The notes under the pieces: generated by a model | What the model saw: only the letters and a program-made list of their open reading frames with translations | What the model was told of the DNA's origin: nothing | Databases searched by the model: none | Position numbers and translations under genes: made by a program | NCBI GenBank assembly: GCA_002919115.1 | Contig: PKER01000192.1 | Location: 1-7,636 of the forward strand | Direction: 5' to 3' | DNA length: 7,636 bases | From: a bacterium | GTDB taxonomy: Bacteria > Actinomycetota > Thermoleophilia > Solirubrobacterales > 70-9 | Part shown: piece by piece, positions 1-5,982 of the stretch | How positions within the stretch are numbered: position 1 is the stretch's first letter | Layout of the letters: each line of letters opens with the position of its first letter

Positions 1-275
1 GGGTCGAAGCCCGGCGGCTCCGCGCGGTACGCATCCGCCACTCCCTCGGGGCGGTCGGCGTCGTCGTAGGCGTGCTCCTCCCACGAGGTGTAGGCCACGA
101 GGGTCCCCTCGGGGCCGACCGCGTCGAGCAGCGCCCGGACGACGGTCTCGGCTGCGCCCACGACCCAGCCGAGCGCGCTCATGCGCGTGTGGACCATGAG
201 CGCGCCCCCGGGGGTCACGCCGAGCTCACGCAGCTCGCGCGCGAGCTCGCTGCGCGTGACCGCCCGCGGGGGCAT
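1..275 (-). CDS. Aminoglycoside 3-N-acetyltransferase (AAC(3)/YokD) family protein, N-terminal part, cut by window edge
   Basis: The minus-strand frame from the ATG at 275-273 stays open to base 1, giving 91 codons of a protein whose family is usually about 260-280 residues. Visible features match the AAC(3) N-terminus: a short helix, then LMVHTRMSALG (residues 26-36, equivalent to the LMVHASL..IG segment), VVGAAETVV (38-46), the VGPEGTLVAYTSWEE stretch (53-67) and PPGFDP at 87-92. Known members use acetyl-CoA to acetylate the 3-amino group of 2-deoxystreptamine aminoglycosides, but many chromosomal relatives have no proven resistance role. The catalytic region lies outside the window, so activity cannot be judged. 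An AGGA lies 4 nt before the ATG. The gene starts 13 nt after the glyoxalase stop on the same strand and is probably cotranscribed with it. Family assignment is good; drug resistance is only a possibility. Confidence 0.85.
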   Translation of the reverse strand, partial: MPPRAVTRSELARELRELGVTPGGALMVHTRMSALGWVVGAAETVVRALLDAVGPEGTLVAYTSWEEHAYDDADRPEGVADAYRAEPPGFD

Positions 276-288
276 CCGGTCCTGGGAT

Positions 289-669
289 CTAGGACCGCTC
301 GATCAGCTCGATGCGGTAGCCGTCCGGGTCGCGGACGAAGCAGAGGCGCGAGCCGCCCTCGCGCACGCGATAGGGCGGCTTCTCGGGCTGGATGCCGACC
401 TCGGCGAGACGCTCGAGCGTGCCGTCGAGGTCCTCTACGCTGATCGCGATGTGCCCGTAGCCCGTGCCGATCTCGTAGGGCTCGGTGCGCCCGTGGTTGT
501 AGGTGAGCTCGAGCCGCGGCCCGTCGCCGGGGAGGCCCATGAACACGTTGGTCGCCTCGTCGCGGATCGGGACGCGGCGGATCTCCTCGAAGCCGAGCTT
601 CTCGTAGAAGTCGATCGAGCGGTCGAGATCAAGGACTCGGTAGCAGGTGTGGATCAGCTCAGACGGCAT
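289..669 (-). CDS. gloA: Glyoxalase I-type VOC family metalloenzyme (lactoylglutathione lyase-like)
   Basis: 126 residues, the length of short bacterial GlxI. Two beta-alpha-beta-beta-beta VOC units are visible. All four metal ligands of the E. coli-type enzyme can be placed: H7 (LIHTCYRVLDLDRSIDFYEK), E54 (RLELTYNHG), H73 (GYGHIAISVEDL) and E121 (DPDGYRIELIE). The family isomerises the hemithioacetal of methylglyoxal and a low-molecular-weight thiol to an S-lactoyl thioester in the cytosol. Actinobacteria often use mycothiol instead of glutathione, so the thiol is uncertain. I chose the ATG at 669-667, not an in-frame ATG 29 codons upstream, because the homologous sequence begins here. An AAGGTG (plus-strand 676-681) sits 6 nt before it. 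The same bases contain TAAGGT, which would be a TAnnnT -10 only 7 nt from the ATG. The gene leads a leftward pair with the AAC(3)-like gene and is divergent from the transporter block. The enzyme type is well supported; the exact thiol and metal are inferred. Confidence 0.9.
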   Translation of the reverse strand: MPSELIHTCYRVLDLDRSIDFYEKLGFEEIRRVPIRDEATNVFMGLPGDGPRLELTYNHGRTEPYEIGTGYGHIAISVEDLDGTLERLAEVGIQPEKPPYRVREGGSRLCFVRDPDGYRIELIERS

Positions 670-722
670 GGCCCGCACCTTAACGAGGCGGTGCGACGCG
701 GCGGCTCCAGGCGAGCGCGGCC

Positions 723-728
723 TATATT
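723..728 (+). promoter_or_regulatory. Candidate -10 box (TATATT) for the transporter block
   Basis: TATATT is an A/T island in a very GC-rich 68-bp divergent intergenic region. It fits the actinobacterial TAnnnT -10 consensus and lies 9 nt before the TTG start at 738, which has no Shine-Dalgarno. Transcription would start within a few bases of the start codon, giving a leaderless or nearly leaderless mRNA. No convincing -35 is visible. Confidence 0.5.
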
Positions 729-737
729 CGCTCGGCA

Positions 738-2609
738 TTGGCAGAGCGGCATCCACGCGAGGAGGCGCTGCGCCGCGTTCACGGCACGTCGGCCCTGTTC
801 TCGGCGGCCTACGGGAACGTCGGCTCGTCGATCTACTACGCGCTCGGCCTCGTCGCCGCCTTCGCCCTCGGGCTCACCCCGGTCGCCTTCGCGATCGCCG
901 GCCTGATCTTCATCTGCACCGCTGCCACCTACGTCGAGGGGACGGTGATGTACCCCGAGGCGGGCGGCTCGTCGAACTTCGCGCGCCACGCCTTCAACGA
1001 GCTCGCGAGCTTTTTAGCCGGCTGGGGCCAGATGCTCAACTACGTGATCACGGCGGCGATCTCGTCGTTCTTCGTGCCACACTACCTCGCGACGTTCTGG
1101 GAGCCGCTCGGCGAGGCGCCGTGGGACGTGCTGCTCGCCGCGCTCCTGCTCGCCGTGCTCGCCGCGATCAACGTCAAGGGCACGCAGGAGTCGGCCCGCG
1201 TGAACTTCGTGCTCGCCCTCGGCGACCTGTTCACGCAGATCCTGCTCGTCGTGGTCGGGCTCATCCTGGTCTTCAGCCCCGACACGCTCGTAAGCAACGT
1301 CGAGCTCGGGATCGCGCCCACCTGGGGCGACTTCGCGCTCGGGATCGCGATCGGGATGATCGCCTACACGGGGATCGAGACGATCTCGAACATGGCCGAG
1401 GAGGCGCGCGACGTCTCTCGCACGGTGCCGCGCGGCGCGGGCCTCGTCGTGTTCGCGGTCGTGATCCTCTACCTGCTGCTGCCGCTGGTCGCGCTCTCGG
1501 CGATGCCCGTCTCCACCGACGCGTCCGGCGTCCACACCACCGAGCTCGGCACGACCTACGCCGACAACCCGGTGCTCGGCATCGTCAACAACCTGGGCCT
1601 CGACGAGGGGCTGACCGGCGTGCTGCGGGGGTACGTCGCCGTGCTCGCCGGGGTGATCCTGTTCACGGCCACGAACGCGGCGATCATCGGGCTCTCGCGC
1701 CTCACGTTCTCGATGGGCCAGTACCGCCAGCTCCCCGAGGCGCTGCGGCGCATCCACCCGCGCTTCAAGACGCCGTACGTGGCGATCATCGTGTTCACCG
1801 CCGTCGCCGCAGTCGCCATGGCCCCCGGCCAGACGGACTTCCTCGCGACGATGTACTCGTTCGGCGCGATGCTCTCGTTCACGATCGCGCACGTCGCGAT
1901 CCTGCGCCTGCGCCAGGTGCAGCCGGGCCGGGAGCGCCCCTGGCGCCCGCCGCTCAACTTCCGCTTCCGCGGGGCGTCGCTGCCGCTCACCGCGGTCGTG
2001 GGCGGGATCGGCACGTTCGCGGCCTGGGTGGTCGTGATCGCGCTCAACCTGGCGACGCTCGCCGCAGGGCTCGGCTGGATGGTCCTGGGCGCGATCGGGT
2101 ACCTGCTCTATCGCCGCCGCCAGGGCCTGAGCCCGACGCGCACGGTGAAGGTGGAGACGCTCGAGCCCCTCGGCGTCGAGGAGGTCGAGTACCGAAGCGT
2201 CGTGCTCGTGCTCGAGGAGGGCCCGTTCCCCGAGGAGGTCGTCGCCACCGCCCGCGCCCTCGCCGCCCGCCGGCGGCGGGCGATCCACGTGCTGGCGCCC
2301 GTCACCGTGCCCACTCACCTGCCGCTCGACGCGCCCATGGAGGACGCCGACGCCGAGGCGCAGAGCAAGATCGAGCGCGCCAAGCTGATCTGCGGCCAGC
2401 GCGTCACCGGCACGGTCGTGCGCGTGCGCCCCGGGCAGGCGGGCCAGGTGGTGAACGACCGCGCCCGTGAGCTGCGGGCGGCCGCCGTGGTCGTGCCCCT
2501 GCGCTACCGCAACGGGCAGCCGCTCTACGGCAAGACGCTGCGCGCGGTGCTCACCGAGCGCCCGTGCCGGGTGATCGTCGCCGCCCACCCGGAGAGGAGG
2601 AACGCGTGA
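738..2609 (+). CDS. APC superfamily permease with C-terminal Usp-like domain (paralogue 1)
   Basis: 623 residues. About twelve hydrophobic helices span residues 18-459. A cytosolic alpha/beta domain at about 484-616 begins EYRSVVLVLEEG and ends RPCRVIVAA, the typical first and last strands of a Usp fold. APC hallmarks are the glycine/serine break in helix 1 (YGNVGSSIYYALG, 25-37), helix 6 AYTGIETISN (209-218) and the following loop AEEARDVSRTVPR (220-232), matching the EE...P-R motif of amino-acid permeases. The Usp nucleotide loop is degenerate: the usual GxxG is replaced around PLRYRNG (587-593), followed by GKT (598-600). Relatives move amino acids or polyamines by cation coupling; KimA, also with a Usp-fold tail, moves K+. 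The start is TTG: an in-frame stop lies at 681-683 and no other start codon precedes 738. There is no Shine-Dalgarno. A lone TTA codon encodes L93. The gene overlaps the next by GTGA. Family is near certain; substrate unknown. Confidence 0.93.
   Translation: MAERHPREEALRRVHGTSALFSAAYGNVGSSIYYALGLVAAFALGLTPVAFAIAGLIFICTAATYVEGTVMYPEAGGSSNFARHAFNELASFLAGWGQMLNYVITAAISSFFVPHYLATFWEPLGEAPWDVLLAALLLAVLAAINVKGTQESARVNFVLALGDLFTQILLVVVGLILVFSPDTLVSNVELGIAPTWGDFALGIAIGMIAYTGIETISNMAEEARDVSRTVPRGAGLVVFAVVILYLLLPLVALSAMPVSTDASGVHTTELGTTYADNPVLGIVNNLGLDEGLTGVLRGYVAVLAGVILFTATNAAIIGLSRLTFSMGQYRQLPEALRRIHPRFKTPYVAIIVFTAVAAVAMAPGQTDFLATMYSFGAMLSFTIAHVAILRLRQVQPGRERPWRPPLNFRFRGASLPLTAVVGGIGTFAAWVVVIALNLATLAAGLGWMVLGAIGYLLYRRRQGLSPTRTVKVETLEPLGVEEVEYRSVVLVLEEGPFPEEVVATARALAARRRRAIHVLAPVTVPTHLPLDAPMEDADAEAQSKIERAKLICGQRVTGTVVRVRPGQAGQVVNDRARELRAAAVVVPLRYRNGQPLYGKTLRAVLTERPCRVIVAAHPERRNA
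2591..2600 (+). promoter_or_regulatory. Strong Shine-Dalgarno deciding the start of the small membrane protein
   Basis: GGAGAGGAGG ends 5 nt before the GTG at 2606, inside the last codons of the upstream permease. It is the best ribosome binding site in the window. It favours the GTG start over the earlier in-frame ATG at 2564, which has no such site and would add a charged extension. Confidence 0.85.
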
Positions 2610-2815
2610 GCGCGCGCCCGCCCAAGCGCCCGCGGCCCGACGAGGTCTACCGCGGGGCGACGCGCGTGTTCGCGGCGATCATCGTCGGGTTCGGGGTCGC
2701 GATGGTCGCGATCACGCTGGCCCGCGGCGGGGGAATCGCCGCCACGGGGCTGTGGATCGGCCTGTTGTTCGTGGCGCTCGGGGCGGGGCGCCTCTACCTG
2801 TCGGTGCGGGGATGA
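2606..2815 (+). CDS. Small two-helix membrane protein between the APC-Usp paralogues
   Basis: 69 residues, start GTG at 2606 sharing GTGA with the upstream stop and preceded by GGAGG at 5 nt. The N-terminus is basic and proline-rich (SARPPKRPRPDEVYRG). Two hydrophobic helices follow, at about residues 20-39 (VFAAIIVGFGVAMVAITLA) and 45-65 (ATGLWIGLLFVALGAGRLYL), joined by a short glycine turn. The positive N-terminus predicts both termini inside. I do not recognise a named family. The stop overlaps the ATG of the second permease (ATGA), so it is translationally coupled on both sides and its stoichiometry is probably tied to the transporters. It could be an accessory or assembly subunit, but nothing in the sequence proves interaction. 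It is unlikely to be a shadow: codon use is GC3-rich in this frame and the ribosome binding site is excellent. Confidence 0.85.
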   Translation: MSARPPKRPRPDEVYRGATRVFAAIIVGFGVAMVAITLARGGGIAATGLWIGLLFVALGAGRLYLSVRG

Positions 2816-4797
2816 GCGTCCCGCCGCATAGACCGGTCGCGAGGTTGCTCGGCGCGCCCCTGCTGCTCGCCGTCGCCTACTCGGCGGTGGGGTTCGCCAT
2901 CTACGTCGCGCTCGGCGCGGTCGCGGGCCGGGCGCTCGGCCTCACGCCGCTGATCTTCGCGGCGGCCGGGGTGCTGCTCGTGCTCGCGATGGTGAGCTAC
3001 GCCGAGGGCGCGCTCATGTACCCGGCGCGCGGCGGTGCCTCGAACCTCGCCCGCCACGGGTTCAACGAGCTCGTCAGCTTCGTCGCGGGCTGGGCGCTGA
3101 TCGTCGACTTCATCCTCGTGATCGCGCTCGCCGCGGTCTCGGTCCCGCACTATCTCGCCGCCGCGTGGGGCTGGTTCGGCGAGGGCGCGGGCGAGCTCGT
3201 CACCGCGATCGCGGTGATCGTCCTGGTCGCCGGCCTGAACGTCGCCGGGGCGTCGGGCGTGCGGCGGCAGGGGCTCCTGCTCGCGCTCGCGGGGGTGGAC
3301 CTGTTCCTCCAGGTCGCGCTGATCGCGGTCGGCGCCGCCCTCGTGTTCGACCCCGCCCTGCTCACCGACCATCTGGACTTCCCCGGCGTTCCCAGCGCGG
3401 GCAACGCCGCCTATGCGCTCGTGATCGCGATGGTCGCGTTCGTCGGGATCGAGGCGGCGGCCAACCTCGCGCCGGACGTGCGCATCACCGGCGCCGAGAC
3501 GAAGCGCGCGCTGCGCTTCGCGCTCGTGCTGCCGCTCATGTGCGCGGCGCTCTCGGCGGTCGCGCTGAGCGCGGTCCCCGTGGTCGTGTCCCCCGACGGG
3601 ACGGCGGCGACGGCGCTGGGCGGGGAGTTCCAGGAGGCCCCCGTGATCGGCGTGGCGCGCGGGTTCGAGCCCGGGTGGCTCGCGACGCTCTTCGAGGTCG
3701 CGGTCGCGGTGGTCGCGCCCTGCGTGCTCGTCGTGGCCGCGACGACCGCGATGCTCGCCCTCTCGCGCCACGTCTACACGCTCGCGACCAACCGGCAGAT
3801 CCCGAGCTGGCTGGGCAAGCTGGACCGGCGCTACGCGACCCCTTACGTGGCGATCCTCGGGGCGGCGGCGATCGCGGTGGCGCTGGCGATCCCGCGCGAC
3901 ATCGAGATCCTCGCGGGCGTGTACGCGTTCGGCGCGACGCTCGCGATCACGCTCGCCCACCTGAGCGTCCTGCGCCTGCGCGCCAAGCGCCCCGGCCAGG
4001 AGTGCCCCTACCGGATGCCGTTCAACGTGGACGTGCGCGGCGTCTCGGTCCCGCTGCCCGCGCTCGCGGGGGCCGTGCTCACCGGGCTCGCCTGGCTGAG
4101 CGTCGTCGTCCTGCACGAGGAGGCGCGCTGGGTGGGCGGCGGCTGGATGCTCTTCGGCATCGTCGCCTACGTCATCTACCGCAGGGTGATGGAGGGGGTG
4201 TCGCTGACCAAGCGGGTGGCCGTGCCCGCGCAGGCGCTCGTCAAGGAGTTCGACGACGGGGAGTACCAGTCGATCCTCGTGCCGGTGTTCGGCACGAAGC
4301 TGGACGACGACATCGTGAGCACCGCGGGCAAGCTCGCCGAGGTGGAGGCGGACCCCGGCAGCCCGTCGGCGCGCGTGGAGCTGATCTACGTGGCCGAGCT
4401 GCCGCTCACGGTGCCGCTCGACTCACCGCCGTCGAGGGAGCAGGCGGAGGCCGCGAACGCCGCGCTCGCGCGCGCCTACGACGTCGCCTGCGAGTACGAG
4501 GGCGTCGAGGTGAGCGCCCGCGTGGTGCGGGCGCGCGACGCGGCGGCGGGGATCGTGCAGGCGGCGCGCGAGAGCAACGCCGAGGCGATCGTGATGGGCG
4601 GCGAGCCGCCGAGCAAGATCCGCGGCGGGGCGCTCCTGGGGGCACGGGCCGGGGCCCGCCCGCCGGAGATCGGCCCGGTCACCGAGGGGGTGCTGCGCAA
4701 GGCCCCGTGCGAGGTCCTGATCACCGCGCCCCCGGCTGAGGCCGAGCCCGGTCGCGAGCGCTCGGTCACGGGCGAGCGCAGCGCGCCGCCGCAGTAG
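2812..4797 (+). CDS. APC superfamily permease with C-terminal Usp domain (paralogue 2)
   Basis: 661 residues from the ATG at 2812, coupled by ATGA to the small membrane protein; an earlier in-frame ATG at 2752 would lie inside that gene. About twelve helices span residues 15-457. A Usp domain occupies about 484-641 (EYQSILVPVFGTKLDDD at the start, GPVTEGVLRKAPCEVLITAP at 621-640), then a hydrophilic tail. The fold and helix order match paralogue 1, including SYAEGALMYPARGGASNLARHGFNE-type loop residues around 62-86 and the RPGQECPYRMPFN loop (393-405). Helix 1 reads YSAVGFAIYVALG, lacking the GSS of paralogue 1. After helix 6 (FVGIEAAANLA, 210-220) the EE...P-R loop is gone (PDVRITGAETKRALR). 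The Usp nucleotide loop is better kept: MGGEPPSKIRGG and GPVTEGVL. The gene is followed at 12 nt by two TrkA-like genes. It is probably a transporter of the same complex or a diverged one; substrate unknown. It resembles, by memory, the APC protein beside ceoBC in mycobacteria. Confidence 0.93.
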   Translation: MSVPPHRPVARLLGAPLLLAVAYSAVGFAIYVALGAVAGRALGLTPLIFAAAGVLLVLAMVSYAEGALMYPARGGASNLARHGFNELVSFVAGWALIVDFILVIALAAVSVPHYLAAAWGWFGEGAGELVTAIAVIVLVAGLNVAGASGVRRQGLLLALAGVDLFLQVALIAVGAALVFDPALLTDHLDFPGVPSAGNAAYALVIAMVAFVGIEAAANLAPDVRITGAETKRALRFALVLPLMCAALSAVALSAVPVVVSPDGTAATALGGEFQEAPVIGVARGFEPGWLATLFEVAVAVVAPCVLVVAATTAMLALSRHVYTLATNRQIPSWLGKLDRRYATPYVAILGAAAIAVALAIPRDIEILAGVYAFGATLAITLAHLSVLRLRAKRPGQECPYRMPFNVDVRGVSVPLPALAGAVLTGLAWLSVVVLHEEARWVGGGWMLFGIVAYVIYRRVMEGVSLTKRVAVPAQALVKEFDDGEYQSILVPVFGTKLDDDIVSTAGKLAEVEADPGSPSARVELIYVAELPLTVPLDSPPSREQAEAANAALARAYDVACEYEGVEVSARVVRARDAAAGIVQAARESNAEAIVMGGEPPSKIRGGALLGARAGARPPEIGPVTEGVLRKAPCEVLITAPPAEAEPGRERSVTGERSAPPQ

Positions 4798-4800
4798 AGT
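4795..4800 (+). promoter_or_regulatory. Candidate internal -10 box (TAGAGT) before the TrkA pair
   Basis: TAGAGT fits TAnnnT, and its TAG is the stop codon of the upstream permease. It lies exactly 9 nt before the ATG at 4810, which has only a poor GGGG as a possible ribosome site. The arrangement matches those at 723 and 7449. It would allow the RCK genes to be transcribed apart from the permeases, starting a base or two before the ATG. No -35 is evident. Confidence 0.4.
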
Positions 4801-4809
4801 GCGGGGTCG

Positions 4810-5295
4810 ATGTTCATCCTGATCGTTGGAGTTGGCAGGGTCGGGGCGTCGCTCGCGCGGACGATGCTCCGCGAGGGGCACGAGGTGTCGTGTCTCGACG
4901 AGGACCCGGAGTCGCACGCGCGGCTCGAGATCGGGCTCGAGAAGCCGTGGGAGGACCTCGGCGGCCAGTTCACGGTCGGCACGGGCCTGGAGATCGAGGC
5001 GCTGCGCGCCGCCGGCATCGAGCGCGCCGACGCGTTCGTCGCCTCCACGGACGGCGACAACACGAACATCGTGATCGCGCAGATCGCGAAGCGCCGGTTC
5101 GGGGTGCCGACTGTGATCGCCCGCGTGCTCGACCCGTTCCGCGCCGAGTGGTACGAGGCCCAGGGCGTGCACACGATCTGCCCGACGCGGGTCGCGATCG
5201 ACATGCTCGAGCAGGAGGTGCGCGCGGCGGCCAAGCGCGCCGCCGGGATCGCGCCCCCCGAGGGACCGGTGGATTTCGAGCACGACGAGGTCTAG
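4810..5295 (+). CDS. TrkA/RCK-type K+ transport regulator, nucleotide-binding half only (CeoB-like)
   Basis: 161 residues forming one RCK N-domain: beta1 FILIVGVGRVGASLA with the Rossmann glycines G7, G9 and G12; an acidic beta2 end at D30; the VGTG strand-turn at 56-59; AGIERADAFVAST (68-80); DGDNTN (81-86); and the ARVLDP element (104-109). Such proteins bind NAD(H), ATP or ADP and gate K+ channels or transporters from the cytosol as rings. The order, a GVGRVGASLA-type protein followed by a GAGKVG-type protein, is that of mycobacterial CeoB and CeoC. Unlike full-length RCK proteins (about 220 residues), this one stops after a basic helix (137-145) and an acidic tail, with no RCK-C domain. 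The next gene begins 3 nt later, so nothing was lost to a frameshift. It probably pairs with the full-length RCK protein downstream. Its pore partner is unknown. Confidence 0.92.
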   Translation: MFILIVGVGRVGASLARTMLREGHEVSCLDEDPESHARLEIGLEKPWEDLGGQFTVGTGLEIEALRAAGIERADAFVASTDGDNTNIVIAQIAKRRFGVPTVIARVLDPFRAEWYEAQGVHTICPTRVAIDMLEQEVRAAAKRAAGIAPPEGPVDFEHDEV

Positions 5296-5298
5296 GCG

Positions 5299-5982
5299 AT
5301 GGCTGACCGGATGTACGTGATCATCGCGGGCGCGGGCAAGGTGGGCTGGAACCTGGCCCGCGAGCTGCTCGAGAAGGGGCACGAGGTGACCCTGATCGAG
5401 GAGAACCGGGACCGCTACGCCACCGTCGAGCAGGAGCTCGAGCACAACATCCAGTACGGCGACGCCTCGGAGCTCTGGGTGCTTGAGCGCGCCGGCATCG
5501 AGCGCGCCGACATGGTCATCGCGGTCACCGGCGACGACGAGGACAACATGCTGATCTGCCAGGTCGCCAAGGAGAAGTACGGGGTCGAGCGGATCATCGC
5601 CCGCGTCAACAACCCCCGGAACCGCGAGCACTTCGACCTGCTCGGCGTGAGCCCGGTGGTCTCCGCGACCGACCTGATCCTGCGCCTGATCGAGCACGAG
5701 GTCCCCGAGTACGGGCTCGTGCACCTGCTCGACCTCGCCGAGGAGCGCCTCGAGATCATCGAGATGCTGCTCGCGGACGACGCGCCCGCGGCGGGCAAGC
5801 GCGTGGGCGACCTCGACCTGCCCGCGGGCACGCTGCTGATCTCGGTGCTGCGCGACCGCGAGGGCTTCGTGCCGACGGCCGACACCGTCCTGCAGGCGGG
5901 CGACGAGATCCTCGCGGTTCTCGATCCGAAGCTGGAGGAGGACCTCACGGCCTACTTCGGGCCAGCGGGCGAGCGTCGCTGA
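5299..5982 (+). CDS. trkA: TrkA-family K+ uptake regulator, full RCK-N plus RCK-C (CeoC-like)
   Basis: 227 residues, the usual length for a single-RCK TrkA/KtrA/CeoC protein. The RCK-N domain at about 5-135 shows the Rossmann motif GAGKVG (G11, G13, G16), E34 at the end of beta2, YGDASE (53-58), TGDDEDN (77-83) and ARVNNP (101-106). The RCK-C domain at about 138-220 contains AGKRVGDLDLPAGTLLISVLR and LQAGDEILAVLD, the typical fold for ligand (often K+, divalent ion or c-di-AMP in relatives) and partner contacts. The protein is cytosolic and would associate with a membrane K+ transport subunit; none of the TrkH/KtrB type lies in the window, but two APC permeases do. It starts 3 nt after the previous stop, with GAGG 8 nt upstream of ATG; an alternative ATG four codons in would trim only MADR. 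Its stop overlaps the flavoprotein start by one base (TGATG). Confidence 0.94.
   Translation: MADRMYVIIAGAGKVGWNLARELLEKGHEVTLIEENRDRYATVEQELEHNIQYGDASELWVLERAGIERADMVIAVTGDDEDNMLICQVAKEKYGVERIIARVNNPRNREHFDLLGVSPVVSATDLILRLIEHEVPEYGLVHLLDLAEERLEIIEMLLADDAPAAGKRVGDLDLPAGTLLISVLRDREGFVPTADTVLQAGDEILAVLDPKLEEDLTAYFGPAGERR

Noticed and set aside
647..2470. 607-codon plus-strand frame overlapping the first permease
   Set aside because: Out-of-frame Arg/Ala/Pro-rich translation; the overlapping frame at 738-2609 encodes a clear twelve-helix transporter.
1014..2588. Long minus-strand open frame (524 codons) opposite the first permease
   Set aside because: Its translation is an Arg/His/Asp/Glu-rich low-complexity shadow typical of antisense frames in GC-rich genes, while the plus strand gives a complete APC-Usp protein.
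2794..4116. Minus-strand open frame opposite the second permease
   Set aside because: Same compositional artefact (repeated R, D, E, H, G); no domain or start signal, and fully explained by the plus-strand gene.
4738..4809. Possible terminator between the second permease and the TrkA pair
   Set aside because: GC-rich bases can pair weakly but there is no T-tract; the 12-nt gap fits continuous transcription.
4423..5724. Minus-strand open frame across the permease end and both TrkA-like genes
   Set aside because: It crosses three well-supported plus-strand genes and its translation shows no recognisable fold.
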